Source: Leptolyngbyaceae cyanobacterium MAG.088 (GTDB taxonomy: Bacteria; Cyanobacteriota; Cyanobacteriia; Phormidesmidales; Phormidesmidaceae). From it: a stretch of DNA of 37,636 bases. The stretch covers positions 1-37,636 of the forward strand of contig JAHQVZ010000010.1 in NCBI GenBank assembly GCA_019634055.1, written 5' to 3'. Both the position numbers and the translations under genes were made by a program. Below the pieces are notes generated by a model that had not been told where the DNA came from, searched no databases, and saw nothing but the letters and a program-made list of their open reading frames with translations. Position 1 is the first letter of the stretch. The number at the start of each line of letters is the position of its first letter. Below, piece by piece: positions 15,339 through 23,425 of this stretch.

Positions 15339-16406
15339 TTATTGCCAACCCACTCGGTCAACCAGTTTAACCACCTCAGGGTTGTTACGACCGTAGGCAG
15401 ACACATTCACCTCATCCACTTTGAAATCACCGAGTTCTGCCACAATGGGATCCATGTCAACACCTTCCACAACAGGGTATTCGTTATTGCTATTGGCAAA
15501 AACCTGTTGGGCTTCAGAACTGACAAGAAATTCTAAAAATGCGATCGCACTCTCTGTATGCTTCGCGCCTGCGACCATCCCAAATCCGCTAATGTTTACA
15601 TGGGTTCCTCGGTCCTCCTGGTTTGGGAAGAACACAGCGGTCTTTGACACCACATCCTGGCTCTCGGGTTCGTCAGATTTGGCGAGACGAGCCCAATAAT
15701 AATGATTAGCAATTGCAACATCACACTGGCCTGCCGCTACCGCTTTAATTTGATTCACATCACCCCCGTCAGGATCCCGGGCAAAGTTATTGACTAATCC
15801 TTGGGCCCAAGTTTCTGTTTCTTCTAGACCAATGGTTTCAATCAAAGACCCCAACAGGGATTGGTTATAGATATTGCCAGAACTACGAACGCATACGCGC
15901 CCTTGCCATTCGGGCTCAGCTAGAGCTTCGTAGGTGGATAGCTCTGCTGGATCAACTGCTTCTACGTTATAAACGATTACCCGCGCTCGCTTGGTTAAGC
16001 CATACCATAGACCGTCGGGATGGCGAAGATTGGCAGGTACTTTTTCATCTAACACAGCCGATGAAATTGGCTGAAAAATTCCTTCCTGTTCCGCTCGCCA
16101 AAGTCGCCCTGCATCTGAGGTGATAAATACGTCGGCAGGACTGGCTTCTCCCTCGGTTGTGATCCGCTCAATCAGCTCATCTGACTTACCTTCGACGATA
16201 TTAACCTTAATGCCTGACTGCTGGCTAAAGCTTGCAAAGAGGTCATCGTCTACATCGTAATGACGGGCTGAATAAACATTAACAACGGCATCTGACTCCG
16301 CAGGTTTTGAGGTGGCAGCCTCTTGCGACTGATTATTACAGCCTGCGATCGCAAATGACATCACAGTGGCACAAAAGAAAATGAACTTATGCGACATGGT
16401 CAGCAT
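15339..16406 (-). CDS. futA: Fe(III) ABC transporter substrate-binding lipoprotein FutA/IdiA
   Basis: This periplasmic protein binds ferric iron for the FutABC transporter; some relatives (IdiA) protect photosystem II under iron shortage. The signal segment ends FAIAGC, so Cys23 is probably lipidated. The mature start VVNVYSARHYDVDDDLFASF and the later NHYYWARL carry the histidine and tyrosines that bind iron in this family. The protein runs to 355 residues; Met4 at 16397 is an equally good start. No permease or ATPase genes are adjacent. It is divergent from fur, and its leader holds an imperfect 24-base direct repeat. Confidence 0.92.
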   Translation of the reverse strand: MLTMSHKFIFFCATVMSFAIAGCNNQSQEAATSKPAESDAVVNVYSARHYDVDDDLFASFSQQSGIKVNIVEGKSDELIERITTEGEASPADVFITSDAGRLWRAEQEGIFQPISSAVLDEKVPANLRHPDGLWYGLTKRARVIVYNVEAVDPAELSTYEALAEPEWQGRVCVRSSGNIYNQSLLGSLIETIGLEETETWAQGLVNNFARDPDGGDVNQIKAVAAGQCDVAIANHYYWARLAKSDEPESQDVVSKTAVFFPNQEDRGTHVNISGFGMVAGAKHTESAIAFLEFLVSSEAQQVFANSNNEYPVVEGVDMDPIVAELGDFKVDEVNVSAYGRNNPEVVKLVDRVGWQ

Positions 16407-16465
16407 TAATAGGAAAGCTTCTCAAGTAATACCTTAGCAGCTAATAGAAAAGAGTCCCAAGTAAT
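16407..16465. repeat. Imperfect 24-base direct repeat in the futA leader
   Basis: Copies at 16407-16430 and 16442-16465 begin TAATAGRAAAG and end CAAGTAAT; 20 of 24 bases agree and the period is 35 bases. The first copy abuts the futA start codon. It may be a duplicated binding site or leader element for iron control, but no factor can be assigned. Confidence 0.55.
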
Positions 16466-16662
16466 TCTATCGGAGGAATTCAGTCTGCTAAAACGCAAGT
16501 TCATCTAGTGCCTTTTTTCAAAAGCATATGGCATTCAGCGGCTGGAAAACCTAGGTTTCAAGTTAACCAAGCGCTCTGATTCATCCCAACTGGACTGGGA
16601 CCTAACCACATGAAATGGTTGAATGTGAGTCTCTATTATTCTTCCATGAACTTTTAGATATT

Positions 16663-16712
16663 ATTTGCAATAAGATGAAACTATTGCAAATGGCCAAAGA
16701 TTTCGCTATATT
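16663..16712 (+). promoter_or_regulatory. fur promoter with perfect dyad over the -35 box
   Basis: ATTTGCAATA (16663-16672) and TATTGCAAAT (16682-16691) are perfect inverted repeats separated by 9 bases. The right arm contains TTGCAA (16684-16689), which serves as a -35 box. A 17-base spacer leads to TATATT (16707-16712) as the -10. A protein on this dyad would block polymerase, which fits autoregulation by Fur. It does not closely match the enterobacterial Fur box, so the ligand is inferred. Confidence 0.55.
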
Positions 16713-16754
16713 CGCATTAAGCTTAAGTTAATGACATTTCACAGAGGAATGGTT

Positions 16755-17210
16755 ATGGTCTCCTATACCCCTGCCGCAATGAAGGCTGAGCTTCACGAAC
16801 GGGGATGGCGTATGACTCCTCAAAGGGAGACGATCCTGAATACGTTTCAAAACGTTGCCAAGGGTGAGCACTTGAGTGCTGAAGAGTTATGCGAGCTTCT
16901 CAAGGAAGAAGGCGAGCCCATTAGCCTGTCTACTATTTACCGCAACCTTAAGCTGATGTCACGCATGGGCATTTTGCGAGAGTTAGAATTAGCCGAAGGT
17001 CAAAAACGTTACGAAATTAATCAGCCTTCTCCTCACCATCACCATCACCTCATTTGTGTTAGATGCAATAAAACAATTGAGTTTAAGAATGATTCAGTTC
17101 TGAAAGCTGGGGCTAAAATGGCCGATAAGTCGGGTTATCACCTGTTAGACTGTCAGCTGCTTATCCATGCGGTTTGCCCTGCCTGCCAACGCTCGATTAT
17201 GCCGGTTTAA
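16755..17210 (+). CDS. fur: Ferric uptake regulator, FurA type
   Basis: This iron-responsive DNA-binding repressor has 151 residues if translation starts at the third Met (16755), which has GAGGA 6 bases upstream. The frame opens at 16731, but that extension is atypical. The winged-helix part reads RGWRMTPQRETIL and ISLSTIYRNLKLM. The metal-binding turn is HHHHHLICVRC. Two CxxC pairs fall at Cys101/104 and Cys141/144, with Cys133 between. From memory these are the same positions as in Anabaena FurA, which argues against PerR or Zur. It is divergent from futA-piuC, a likely target operon. The dyad over its own promoter suggests autoregulation. Confidence 0.85.
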   Translation: MVSYTPAAMKAELHERGWRMTPQRETILNTFQNVAKGEHLSAEELCELLKEEGEPISLSTIYRNLKLMSRMGILRELELAEGQKRYEINQPSPHHHHHLICVRCNKTIEFKNDSVLKAGAKMADKSGYHLLDCQLLIHAVCPACQRSIMPV

Positions 17211-17231
17211 CACCCTCTCTAGCCATGGCAT

Positions 17232-17247
17232 CAAGCTTAAAAGCTTG
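17232..17247. terminator. Short palindrome between fur and the pentapeptide gene
   Basis: CAAGCTT-AA-AAGCTTG is a perfect 7-base stem with a 2-base gap, 21 bases past the fur stop and between convergent genes. It could act on both strands. The stem is short and has no T run. Confidence 0.3.
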
Positions 17248-17288
17248 GGCAGGGCGGTGAATTGTGATTAGCGCTTAGCCGACGACGA

Positions 17289-17747
17289 CTAATTATCTAG
17301 GTCTTCTTCGTAATCTTCGTAGGGGCCGCCAACGCTGATGGGTGTGCCTACAACTTGAGCATCAGCAATATCAATATTCTCAAGGGATGCGTTGGTGACA
17401 TCGGTGAAATAGAGCGCCGAGCCAGACAAATTGGCACCATCTAAGATCGCAGACTCAAAAACGGCGTTAGTCAAAAAGGCATCGCTTAGATTCGCACCTG
17501 CTAAGTTGGCATGGGTCAAATCGGCACCCTCTAGATTACTTCCAGAAAGGTTAGCGCCTTGTAAGTTTGTGCCTCGCAAATCAGCTCCAATCAGGTGGGA
17601 TACTTGCAATTCGGCACCAGCAAGATCGCAGAAGGCACAGGAACCCGTCATTTTTAGGCGTTGTAGATCTTCTTCTGAAGCAGCCTGACCTGGGAGCACA
17701 ACAAAAACGGGCAAAATTAAAGCAAGCAATGTGCTACGTAGAAACAT
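17289..17747 (-). CDS. Exported pentapeptide-repeat protein
   Basis: This 152-residue protein has a cleavable signal peptide (about residues 1-22, cut after PGQA) and a pentapeptide-repeat solenoid. The repeats follow A(D/N)LxG: for example ADLRGTNLQGANLSGSNLEG and ADLTHANLAGANLSDAFLTN. Before them is the paired-cysteine motif SCAFCDL (Cys37, Cys40), often seen in lumenal or periplasmic pentapeptide proteins of cyanobacteria. The tail is acidic (YEDYEEDLDN). The role of these proteins is mostly unknown. It stands alone, convergent with fur. Confidence 0.9.
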   Translation of the reverse strand: MFLRSTLLALILPVFVVLPGQAASEEDLQRLKMTGSCAFCDLAGAELQVSHLIGADLRGTNLQGANLSGSNLEGADLTHANLAGANLSDAFLTNAVFESAILDGANLSGSALYFTDVTNASLENIDIADAQVVGTPISVGGPYEDYEEDLDN

Positions 17748-18151
17748 AGGTCATCTCCTCAATGGGTCTAAAAACAGTGTGATCTTCCAAGAACGTAGAG
17801 GTCTAGGAAGTGACAACACTTGAAGCGCTTAACTGTACCAACCATGTGTTACACCGATCGTGACACAGTTTCTTGGAAATTGCCTAGGTGCTTAACAAGC
17901 CATAATTATTCGGTTTTCAGTACAAAAGCCTATTTTTTATCCCTGGCTAATGCTGGCTAGCCGCTACAGCCTTAGGGTTTTAACCTTCGTGAAAAGATTC
18001 TAGACTGACTAATTTTGACGCGGCCACTCCTTCAAATAGTTGGGGTTTCATCATATAGAAATGCTAGAAACGCAAATGAAATCAGCTGCATCGCTGAACT
18101 TAATAGTAGATAGGCATAGTAGATAGGTAGCTGATTTCATTTGCGTCCACG
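17748..18151. other. Intergenic region with nested repeats
   Basis: This 404-base stretch holds no gene. Its right end carries a 17-base perfect inverted repeat around a 12-base tandem repeat (18071-18145, listed separately). The left end is the leader of the pentapeptide gene on the minus strand. Confidence 0.6.
18071..18145. repeat. 17-base inverted repeat enclosing a tandem repeat
   Basis: CGCAAATGAAATCAGCT (18071-18087) is the exact complement of 18129-18145. In between, ATAGTAGATAGG occurs twice (18103-18114 and 18116-18127), one base apart. The element ends 6 bases past the stop of the 107-residue gene on the minus strand, so its RNA would form a long 3' hairpin. It may be a terminator, a small palindromic mobile repeat, or both. 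Confidence 0.65.
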
Positions 18152-18475
18152 CTACAACCCCTGGGTGTCTAAGACGGTCATTTCATCCAACAATGCCTTC
18201 ATGAATTTTTCGGGATCTTTCAGGTCCATTTCAGAGAGAGCAACCATTTCTTCAAGGCTATATAGATCGTCACTATCAACTACTTCGATAATCCAGGAGA
18301 ATATTTCTTCAGGATGTTCAAAGAGTTCCTCGGCAAATTCTAGGGGGCCTTTACCTGATCGTTTAGCATCTACCTTAGATGCTAAACATAGCCCTAATAG
18401 TCTGCCTAACGTGGTTTCAGGGGTGGTGCATAAGAGAAATGCCATTGTTTGGGTCAAAAGCTGTTCTTTCTCCAT
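18152..18475 (-). CDS. Small helical protein of unknown function
   Basis: I do not recognise this 107-residue protein. It appears all-helical, acidic and soluble, with no signal or membrane segment. It reads MEKEQLLTQTMAFLLCTTPE at the start and LKDPEKFMKALLDEMTVL near the end. GGGAG lies 8 bases before the ATG, which supports real translation. It is divergent from the urate hydroxylase gene with 116 bases between. Inside the gene, 18361-18387 is a 12-base perfect palindrome with a 3-base gap, which is odd for coding DNA. A role in the neighbouring purine pathway is possible only by position. Confidence 0.7.
   Translation of the reverse strand: MEKEQLLTQTMAFLLCTTPETTLGRLLGLCLASKVDAKRSGKGPLEFAEELFEHPEEIFSWIIEVVDSDDLYSLEEMVALSEMDLKDPEKFMKALLDEMTVLDTQGL
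18361..18387. repeat. Perfect palindrome inside the 107-residue gene
   Basis: GTTTAGCATCTA (18361-18372) is the exact complement of TAGATGCTAAAC (18376-18387). It encodes the SKVDAK region of the small protein. An inserted palindrome or an intragenic hairpin are both possible. Confidence 0.6.
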
Positions 18476-18591
18476 CGAAAGATCTCCCAGATTGACTAAT
18501 TGTGAATGGGGGTAAACTGTTCACGCTCGCTGCGCGTAATATAGCATGGGAGCTAAGTTGGTTTTGTGCGCAATGGCAAGAGTAGGGTGAG

Positions 18592-19752
18592 ATGAACAAT
18601 CTTAAGGCGATTGTTGTTGGTGCCGGTATGGGGGGGCTAACGGCTGCGATCTCACTTCAACAGGCCGGCTACACCGTTGAAATTTACGACCGAGTGCGAG
18701 AGCTGCGCCCTGCTGGTGCAGGTATTTCCCTTTGGTCTAATGGTATCAAGGTGCTCAATCGACTGGGGTTGGGGGCTGAAATTGCTCAGATTGGTGGTTC
18801 TATGGAGCGGATGGCCTATCTGACCCACGATGGTAGATGCTTGAGCGACTTTAGCCTTACTCCCTTGGTGGAGACCGTAGGGCAATGTCCTTATCCGGTG
18901 GCGCGCACTGATTTGCAACAGATGTTACTACAAGCATTTGGGGCAAAGAATGTGACTCTTAATACTCGCTGTGTGGCGGTGGAACAAACGGATACAACGG
19001 CGACGGCAGTTTTTGCCGATGGGCAACGGGCAACGGGTGATCTTGTCATTGGTGCCGATGGCACCCACTCTGTTATTCGCAATTATGTGGTTGGTGAAAC
19101 GGTCACCCGTCGCTATGCGGGCTATGTAAACTGGAATGGGCTGATAGCAGCTGCACCGGAGTTGGCTCCTGACAATAGCTGGGTGATCTATGTCGGCAAT
19201 GGTCAGCGCGCGTCTATGATGCCTGTGGGCGGTGGTCGGTTTTACTTTTTTCTAGATGTGCCGTTATCCTCAGCGGTTCAACCCCAGCCAGATATGCGGG
19301 CAGAATTAAGTCATTATTTTGCCGGTTGGGCTACACCGGTTCAAACGTTAATTCAACGTTTAAATCCTGACCAGACTAATCGTGTTCCTATTCATGATGT
19401 GGAACCGTTGTCTCAGCTAGTTAAAGGACGTGTAGCATTGCTCGGGGATGCCGCCCATAGCAGTACGCCTGATTTGGGGCAAGGTGGGTGCCAGGCCATA
19501 GAAGATGCTTGGGCGTTAACCACAAATTTGGTCACTACTAATATCAGTGTGGCAGATGCCCTTAAGCGTTATGAAGCTGAGCGTAAAGAACGTACGGCAG
19601 AGATTATTCTCAAGGCACGTGAACGGGCAGATATGATCCATGGCAAGGTCTTAGAGAAGACGGAGCAGTGGTATGGGGAGTTAGCCCAGGAAGATGGCGG
19701 TCGAATTATGGCTGCGATCGCAAAAATAATCCAAAAAGGCCCATTTCATTAA
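18592..19752 (+). CDS. hpxO: FAD-dependent urate hydroxylase
   Basis: This flavoprotein monooxygenase converts urate to 5-hydroxyisourate using NADH and O2. It has 386 residues. The FAD fold begins AIVVGAGMGGLTAAISLQQA; the second FAD motif is LLGDAAHSSTPDLGQGG near residue 285. The stretch GAGISLWSNGIKVLNRLGLG resembles characterised HpxO proteins rather than general salicylate hydroxylases. The strongest support is context: the next two genes are 5-hydroxyisourate hydrolase and OHCU decarboxylase, the exact following steps. It replaces the cofactor-free uricase of other organisms. AGGGTGAG before the ATG is the ribosome binding site. Confidence 0.9.
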   Translation: MNNLKAIVVGAGMGGLTAAISLQQAGYTVEIYDRVRELRPAGAGISLWSNGIKVLNRLGLGAEIAQIGGSMERMAYLTHDGRCLSDFSLTPLVETVGQCPYPVARTDLQQMLLQAFGAKNVTLNTRCVAVEQTDTTATAVFADGQRATGDLVIGADGTHSVIRNYVVGETVTRRYAGYVNWNGLIAAAPELAPDNSWVIYVGNGQRASMMPVGGGRFYFFLDVPLSSAVQPQPDMRAELSHYFAGWATPVQTLIQRLNPDQTNRVPIHDVEPLSQLVKGRVALLGDAAHSSTPDLGQGGCQAIEDAWALTTNLVTTNISVADALKRYEAERKERTAEIILKARERADMIHGKVLEKTEQWYGELAQEDGGRIMAAIAKIIQKGPFH

Positions 19753-19774
19753 AATTTAACCCTTCAAGTCCACT

Positions 19775-20119
19775 ATGGCAGGCAAGCTTACCACCCACGT
19801 GCTAAATACGGCTCAAGGCTGTCCGGCCGCGGGGCTAACAATTGAACTTTGGCAGGGTGGGCATCTCGTTAAAACAGTCGTTACGAATGCCGATGGACGC
19901 ACCGACACCCCCCTACTCATAAACGAAAATTTTACCGTGGGTGTTTACGAGCTGCGATTTTCTGTAGGCGATTACTTCAAACAACAATTCAGCCATTTGC
20001 CAGAGCCCCTCTTTCTCGATCAGGTGCCTATCCAGTTTGGGATAGCCGATGCCACGGTCCACTACCACGTCCCGCTGCTGTGCTCTCCCTGGTCCTACAG
20101 TACTTATCGAGGCAGTTAA
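19775..20119 (+). CDS. uraH: 5-hydroxyisourate hydrolase (transthyretin-like)
   Basis: This 114-residue cytosolic enzyme opens 5-hydroxyisourate to OHCU. The N-terminal motif LTTHVLNTAQGCPAAG contains catalytic His8, and the C-terminal signature is complete: VHYHVPLLCSPWSYSTYRGS with its YRGS end. The central arginine region (ADGRTDTPLL) is present. It starts 22 bases after the urate hydroxylase stop and ends 18 bases before the decarboxylase, so all three should be co-transcribed. Confidence 0.96.
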   Translation: MAGKLTTHVLNTAQGCPAAGLTIELWQGGHLVKTVVTNADGRTDTPLLINENFTVGVYELRFSVGDYFKQQFSHLPEPLFLDQVPIQFGIADATVHYHVPLLCSPWSYSTYRGS

Positions 20120-20137
20120 ATCAGGGCCATAACATCT

Positions 20138-20635
20138 ATGGGATATCGCATTATTGACATCAACCAAATGCCCCAGGCAGAATTTGTTGCAGCCCTCGGT
20201 GGCGTATTTGAAGCTACCCCCAGCATTGCAGAACAAGTTTGGTGCCAGCGTCCGTTTGAGGATTTGTCTCAGCTGCACCAGGCCATGGTGACCATTGTGG
20301 AGCAACTGCCCGAGGCATCTCAGTTAGCGCTGATTCGAGCCCATCCTGATCTAGGCAGTCGGGTGCAAATGGCCTCTGCTTCTGTAAAAGAACAGGCCAG
20401 CGTTGGTTTAGACCGGCTTAGTCCGTCGGAATATGAGCAGTTTCAACAACTGAATGCAACGTATCAAGCCAAATTTGGGTTCCCCTTTATCATGGCAGTC
20501 ACTGGGCAGAGAAAGGAGACCATACTTGCGGTGTTTGCACAACGAGTGTGTAATGACCCCGTTAATGAACGGCAGCAAGCCTTGTTAGAAATTGGCAAAA
20601 TTGCCCGTTTTCGTCTTGATATGCTCTTTGCCTAA
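20138..20635 (+). CDS. uraD: OHCU decarboxylase
   Basis: 2-oxo-4-hydroxy-4-carboxy-5-ureidoimidazoline decarboxylase yields S-allantoin, the last step of stereospecific urate breakdown. The protein has 165 residues, as usual. The catalytic His69 sits in RAHPDLGSR. Further family motifs are LSPSEYEQFQQLNATYQAKF and GFPFIMAVTGQRKETILAVF, and the closing EIGKIARFRLDMLF. It is the third gene of the urate operon. Allantoinase and later enzymes are not in the window. Confidence 0.95.
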   Translation: MGYRIIDINQMPQAEFVAALGGVFEATPSIAEQVWCQRPFEDLSQLHQAMVTIVEQLPEASQLALIRAHPDLGSRVQMASASVKEQASVGLDRLSPSEYEQFQQLNATYQAKFGFPFIMAVTGQRKETILAVFAQRVCNDPVNERQQALLEIGKIARFRLDMLFA

Positions 20636-20772
20636 GTTTGTTTAGTAAGCTCGCATTATATAAAGTTTCTGCCAAGCGTAGTGAATTGATATTTCTGGCT
20701 TGAAGTTAACTGGGCTAGGTCACCCACTGGTTATTTGGGTTGCAACCCATTGAACAATAAAAGAGACAGACT

Positions 20773-22203
20773 ATGGCAGCAACATCGTCACCAGCTTGGA
20801 TAGGGAAAGAACTCAATGACCGCTATAAAATCCGTAAGGAACTCGGTAAAGCCGTTGGTCGCAGAACATTGCTTGCTGATGACATGCAAGAGACATGTCC
20901 TGTCGTTATTAAGATTCTCACCTTTGATAGTGATTTTGAATGGACTAATTTACGACTGTTTGAGCGTGAAGGCGAAGTCTTAAAATCCCTTACCCATGAG
21001 GGTATTCCTAATTATTTAGACTACTTTGAAATCGATTTACCCCATGCTAAGGGGTATGCCCTCGTGCAGAGTTACATTGATGGGCAATCGCTACAGGCAC
21101 ATGTGGAAGCGGGGCGTCGCTTTAGTGAAGCCGATGTCATGGACATTGCCCAGCGGCTATTGGCGATTTTGCAATACCTGCATAATCAAATGCCACCGAT
21201 TATTCATCGTGATCTTAAACCCAGTAATATTTTGCTTGGGGATCGGTCTGCCCATAGCCAGGGAGTGCTTTATCTAGTAGATTTTGGTTCTGTCCAAGTC
21301 CCGTTACTGAATGCCTCGGGGACTCTCACCATTGTTGGCAGCTATGGCTATATGCCACCAGAACAATTTGGTGGTCGTGCAGAACCGGCGTCGGATCTAT
21401 ACAGTTTGGGGGCTACCTTAATTTTTCTCATGACCGGGTGCCATCCTGCCGATTTGCCACAGAAACAAATGCGGATACAGTTTGAGGCTAAGGCCAAGCA
21501 TATTAGCCTACCAATGCGTCATTGGTTACGCTGGCTGACCAACCCTGATATCAGTCAGCGTCCGTCATCGGCAAAAGACGCCCTCGACGGCTTACAAACT
21601 ATTGTAGACAGGGGCACATTCAGCCCACTGGTTAATCACCCCCTGGCCCAGAGTCGTATTTTAATTAATCAACAAGACGACAAGTTAGATATTGTTATTC
21701 CGGCAAAAGGCTTTCGTCATAATAAAGCTGGTTCCTGGTTAGATTTAAGCGTTCTTGCCATTACGTTTAGTATTGCCTCCTCTCTGTTAGGAGGTGTTAG
21801 TTGGATAGTTTATCCGTTGTTTTTTGGCGTTGCCCTGGCTTGGGCCTGGCCCGTTATCTGGCTCTTGTCTAGCATTATCAGCATTCTTTCAGGGTTTGCA
21901 GGTATCACCTTTTTGCCCACCCCGGCCAGGAAACATTTACTCGATCAAGTCCATATCTATTTGAATGACAATCAGTTGCTTATTTATCGAGAGACGTTAG
22001 CGTTGTTGCGATCGCGAAAGACGCTGTTTAAGGCTAAACCAGACAATATTACAAAGTTATACCTAGATACCTCTACACCGGCTTTCGAAATTTATGCGGC
22101 CAACAACTATTGTCGCCTCAAATCTGAAGATCTGGGCCTGACACAACGAGAATTTAACTGGATTGTCCAGGAACTGAGTGAGCGCCTGAGTATAAGCCTA
22201 TAG
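20773..22203 (+). CDS. Membrane-anchored serine/threonine protein kinase
   Basis: This 476-residue kinase has an N-terminal catalytic domain (about 17-275) followed by two or more hydrophobic segments (about 320-380) and a soluble C-terminal part. The catalytic loop IIHRDLKPSNILL, the VDFGSV magnesium motif and the PPEQFGG activation-segment end are intact. The ATP-binding loop LGKAVGRRT departs from GxGxxG, which is frequent in this cyanobacterial subfamily. The ATP-anchoring lysine is in VVIKIL. No sensor domain is recognised. It is 137 bases after uraD on the same strand; a separate promoter is likely. Its substrates are unknown. Confidence 0.9.
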   Translation: MAATSSPAWIGKELNDRYKIRKELGKAVGRRTLLADDMQETCPVVIKILTFDSDFEWTNLRLFEREGEVLKSLTHEGIPNYLDYFEIDLPHAKGYALVQSYIDGQSLQAHVEAGRRFSEADVMDIAQRLLAILQYLHNQMPPIIHRDLKPSNILLGDRSAHSQGVLYLVDFGSVQVPLLNASGTLTIVGSYGYMPPEQFGGRAEPASDLYSLGATLIFLMTGCHPADLPQKQMRIQFEAKAKHISLPMRHWLRWLTNPDISQRPSSAKDALDGLQTIVDRGTFSPLVNHPLAQSRILINQQDDKLDIVIPAKGFRHNKAGSWLDLSVLAITFSIASSLLGGVSWIVYPLFFGVALAWAWPVIWLLSSIISILSGFAGITFLPTPARKHLLDQVHIYLNDNQLLIYRETLALLRSRKTLFKAKPDNITKLYLDTSTPAFEIYAANNYCRLKSEDLGLTQREFNWIVQELSERLSISL

Positions 22204-22242
22204 CCCATGGCTTAATGCCTCAGAACATTGGCCAAAAGACGC

Positions 22243-23097
22243 TTATGCAAATACTACGGTGCGATTGCCATAGACTAGGACCCGGTTTTGCAAATGTAAT
22301 CGCACCGCGCGGGCCAGCACGACTCGCTCTAAATCTTTACCCTTGCGGATCAAATCACTAACCTGGTCGCGGTGACTCACGCGCACCACATCCTGCTCAA
22401 TAATGGGGCCTGCATCCAAGTCTGAGGTGATATAGTGGCCAGTGGCACCAATAATTTTTACCCCCCGCTCATAGGCACGATGATAGGGATTTGCCCCTAC
22501 AAATGCCGGTAAAAAAGAGTGGTGAATGTTGATTACCCTGGGAAATTGCTCAATAAACTCAGGACTAAGAATTTGCATATATTTAGCCAGCACCACTAAA
22601 TCGATGGAATGCTCTTTGAGCAAGGCCAGCTGTTTTGCTTCCTGCTCCGCTTTAGTCGCTTTAGTGATGGGGATATGGTGAAAGGCAATCTTAAACTGTT
22701 CAGCAATGGGGCGAAGGGTTTCATGGTTGCTGATAATCAGTGGAATGTCTGCCGCTAGTTCCCCTGCCTGGTGTCGCCATAGTAAGTCGAGTAAACAGTG
22801 ATTTTGCTTGCTCACCCAAATCGCTACCCGAGGGATCTGGTCGGAAAAATGAAGCTCCCAGGACGCCCTTAATGGTTTAGCGATGGAGTCAAACGCTGGT
22901 CCAATCAGATCTTTGCTCAAATTAAAACTCTCTAGCTGCCACTCAATGCGAGATAAAAACAGCTCTGAGGGTTCATCTCGATGCTGGTCAGCATGGACAA
23001 CATTACCCCCATTGGCATAAATAAAGTTCGCAATCTTAGCTACCAATCCTTGTTGGTCAGGACAAGAAATTAGAAGCGTCGCAGTGGTTGAGGTCAC
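22243..23097 (-). CDS. purU: Formyltetrahydrofolate deformylase
   Basis: This 284-residue enzyme hydrolyses 10-formyl-THF to THF and formate, balancing one-carbon units and supplying formate for purine synthesis by PurT. An N-terminal ACT domain (LLISCPDQQGLVAKIANFIY) is followed by a formyltransferase fold. The catalytic histidine region reads INIHHSFLPAFVG and the aspartate region HYITSDLDAGPI. The length and order match E. coli PurU. It converges on the kinase gene with 39 bases between. Confidence 0.95.
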   Translation of the reverse strand: MTSTTATLLISCPDQQGLVAKIANFIYANGGNVVHADQHRDEPSELFLSRIEWQLESFNLSKDLIGPAFDSIAKPLRASWELHFSDQIPRVAIWVSKQNHCLLDLLWRHQAGELAADIPLIISNHETLRPIAEQFKIAFHHIPITKATKAEQEAKQLALLKEHSIDLVVLAKYMQILSPEFIEQFPRVINIHHSFLPAFVGANPYHRAYERGVKIIGATGHYITSDLDAGPIIEQDVVRVSHRDQVSDLIRKGKDLERVVLARAVRLHLQNRVLVYGNRTVVFA

Positions 23098-23425
23098 AGT
23101 CAGACATTCCTACATAACCCTGGGCTACGTCCAGTACCGTTAATTTTCCTTAAAAAAGCCATAGGTGAACTGTGGACGCAGTTTATGACATCAACTATCA
23201 TGCCACGACAAACTGCACGATGTTAGTTGTTTTATCGTAAACCTCTTGATGCATTAGGCAATGTGCACGTCACCTTGGCGTTGTCGCTTAACGCGTTCAG
23301 GGGATACGAATTATCCTAACCAATGTGGCCAAAGCTAGCAGCAAAAACAGCAAGCCGGGGACCCCAACTTGCTGCCAACTATGCTAACTCAACGAATTGA
23401 ATGAATCCGTAACCTACGGGGTCAC
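23098..23425. other. Intergenic region between mscL and purU
   Basis: These 328 bases hold the purU leader on the right of the minus-strand reading, and a good terminator for mscL at 23343-23374. I see no gene or other motif in the rest. Confidence 0.55.
23343..23374 (-). terminator. Rho-independent terminator of mscL
   Basis: On the minus strand CAGCAAG and CTTGCTG (23368-23374 and 23348-23354) enclose a GGGG/CCCC inner stem, and TTTTT follows directly (complement of 23343-23347). It lies 52 bases past the mscL stop. Confidence 0.7.

Larger units (their letters stand above)
16407..16754. other. Divergent regulatory region between futA and fur
   Basis: These 348 bases separate futA (-) from fur (+). 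They hold the direct repeat at 16407-16465 next to futA and the inverted repeat with promoter at 16663-16712 next to fur. No further gene is visible. Confidence 0.7.

Noticed and set aside
18476-18591. NtcA box search upstream of hpxO
   Set aside because: No GTA-N8-TAC was found in the gap, so nitrogen control of the urate operon by NtcA is not supported here.
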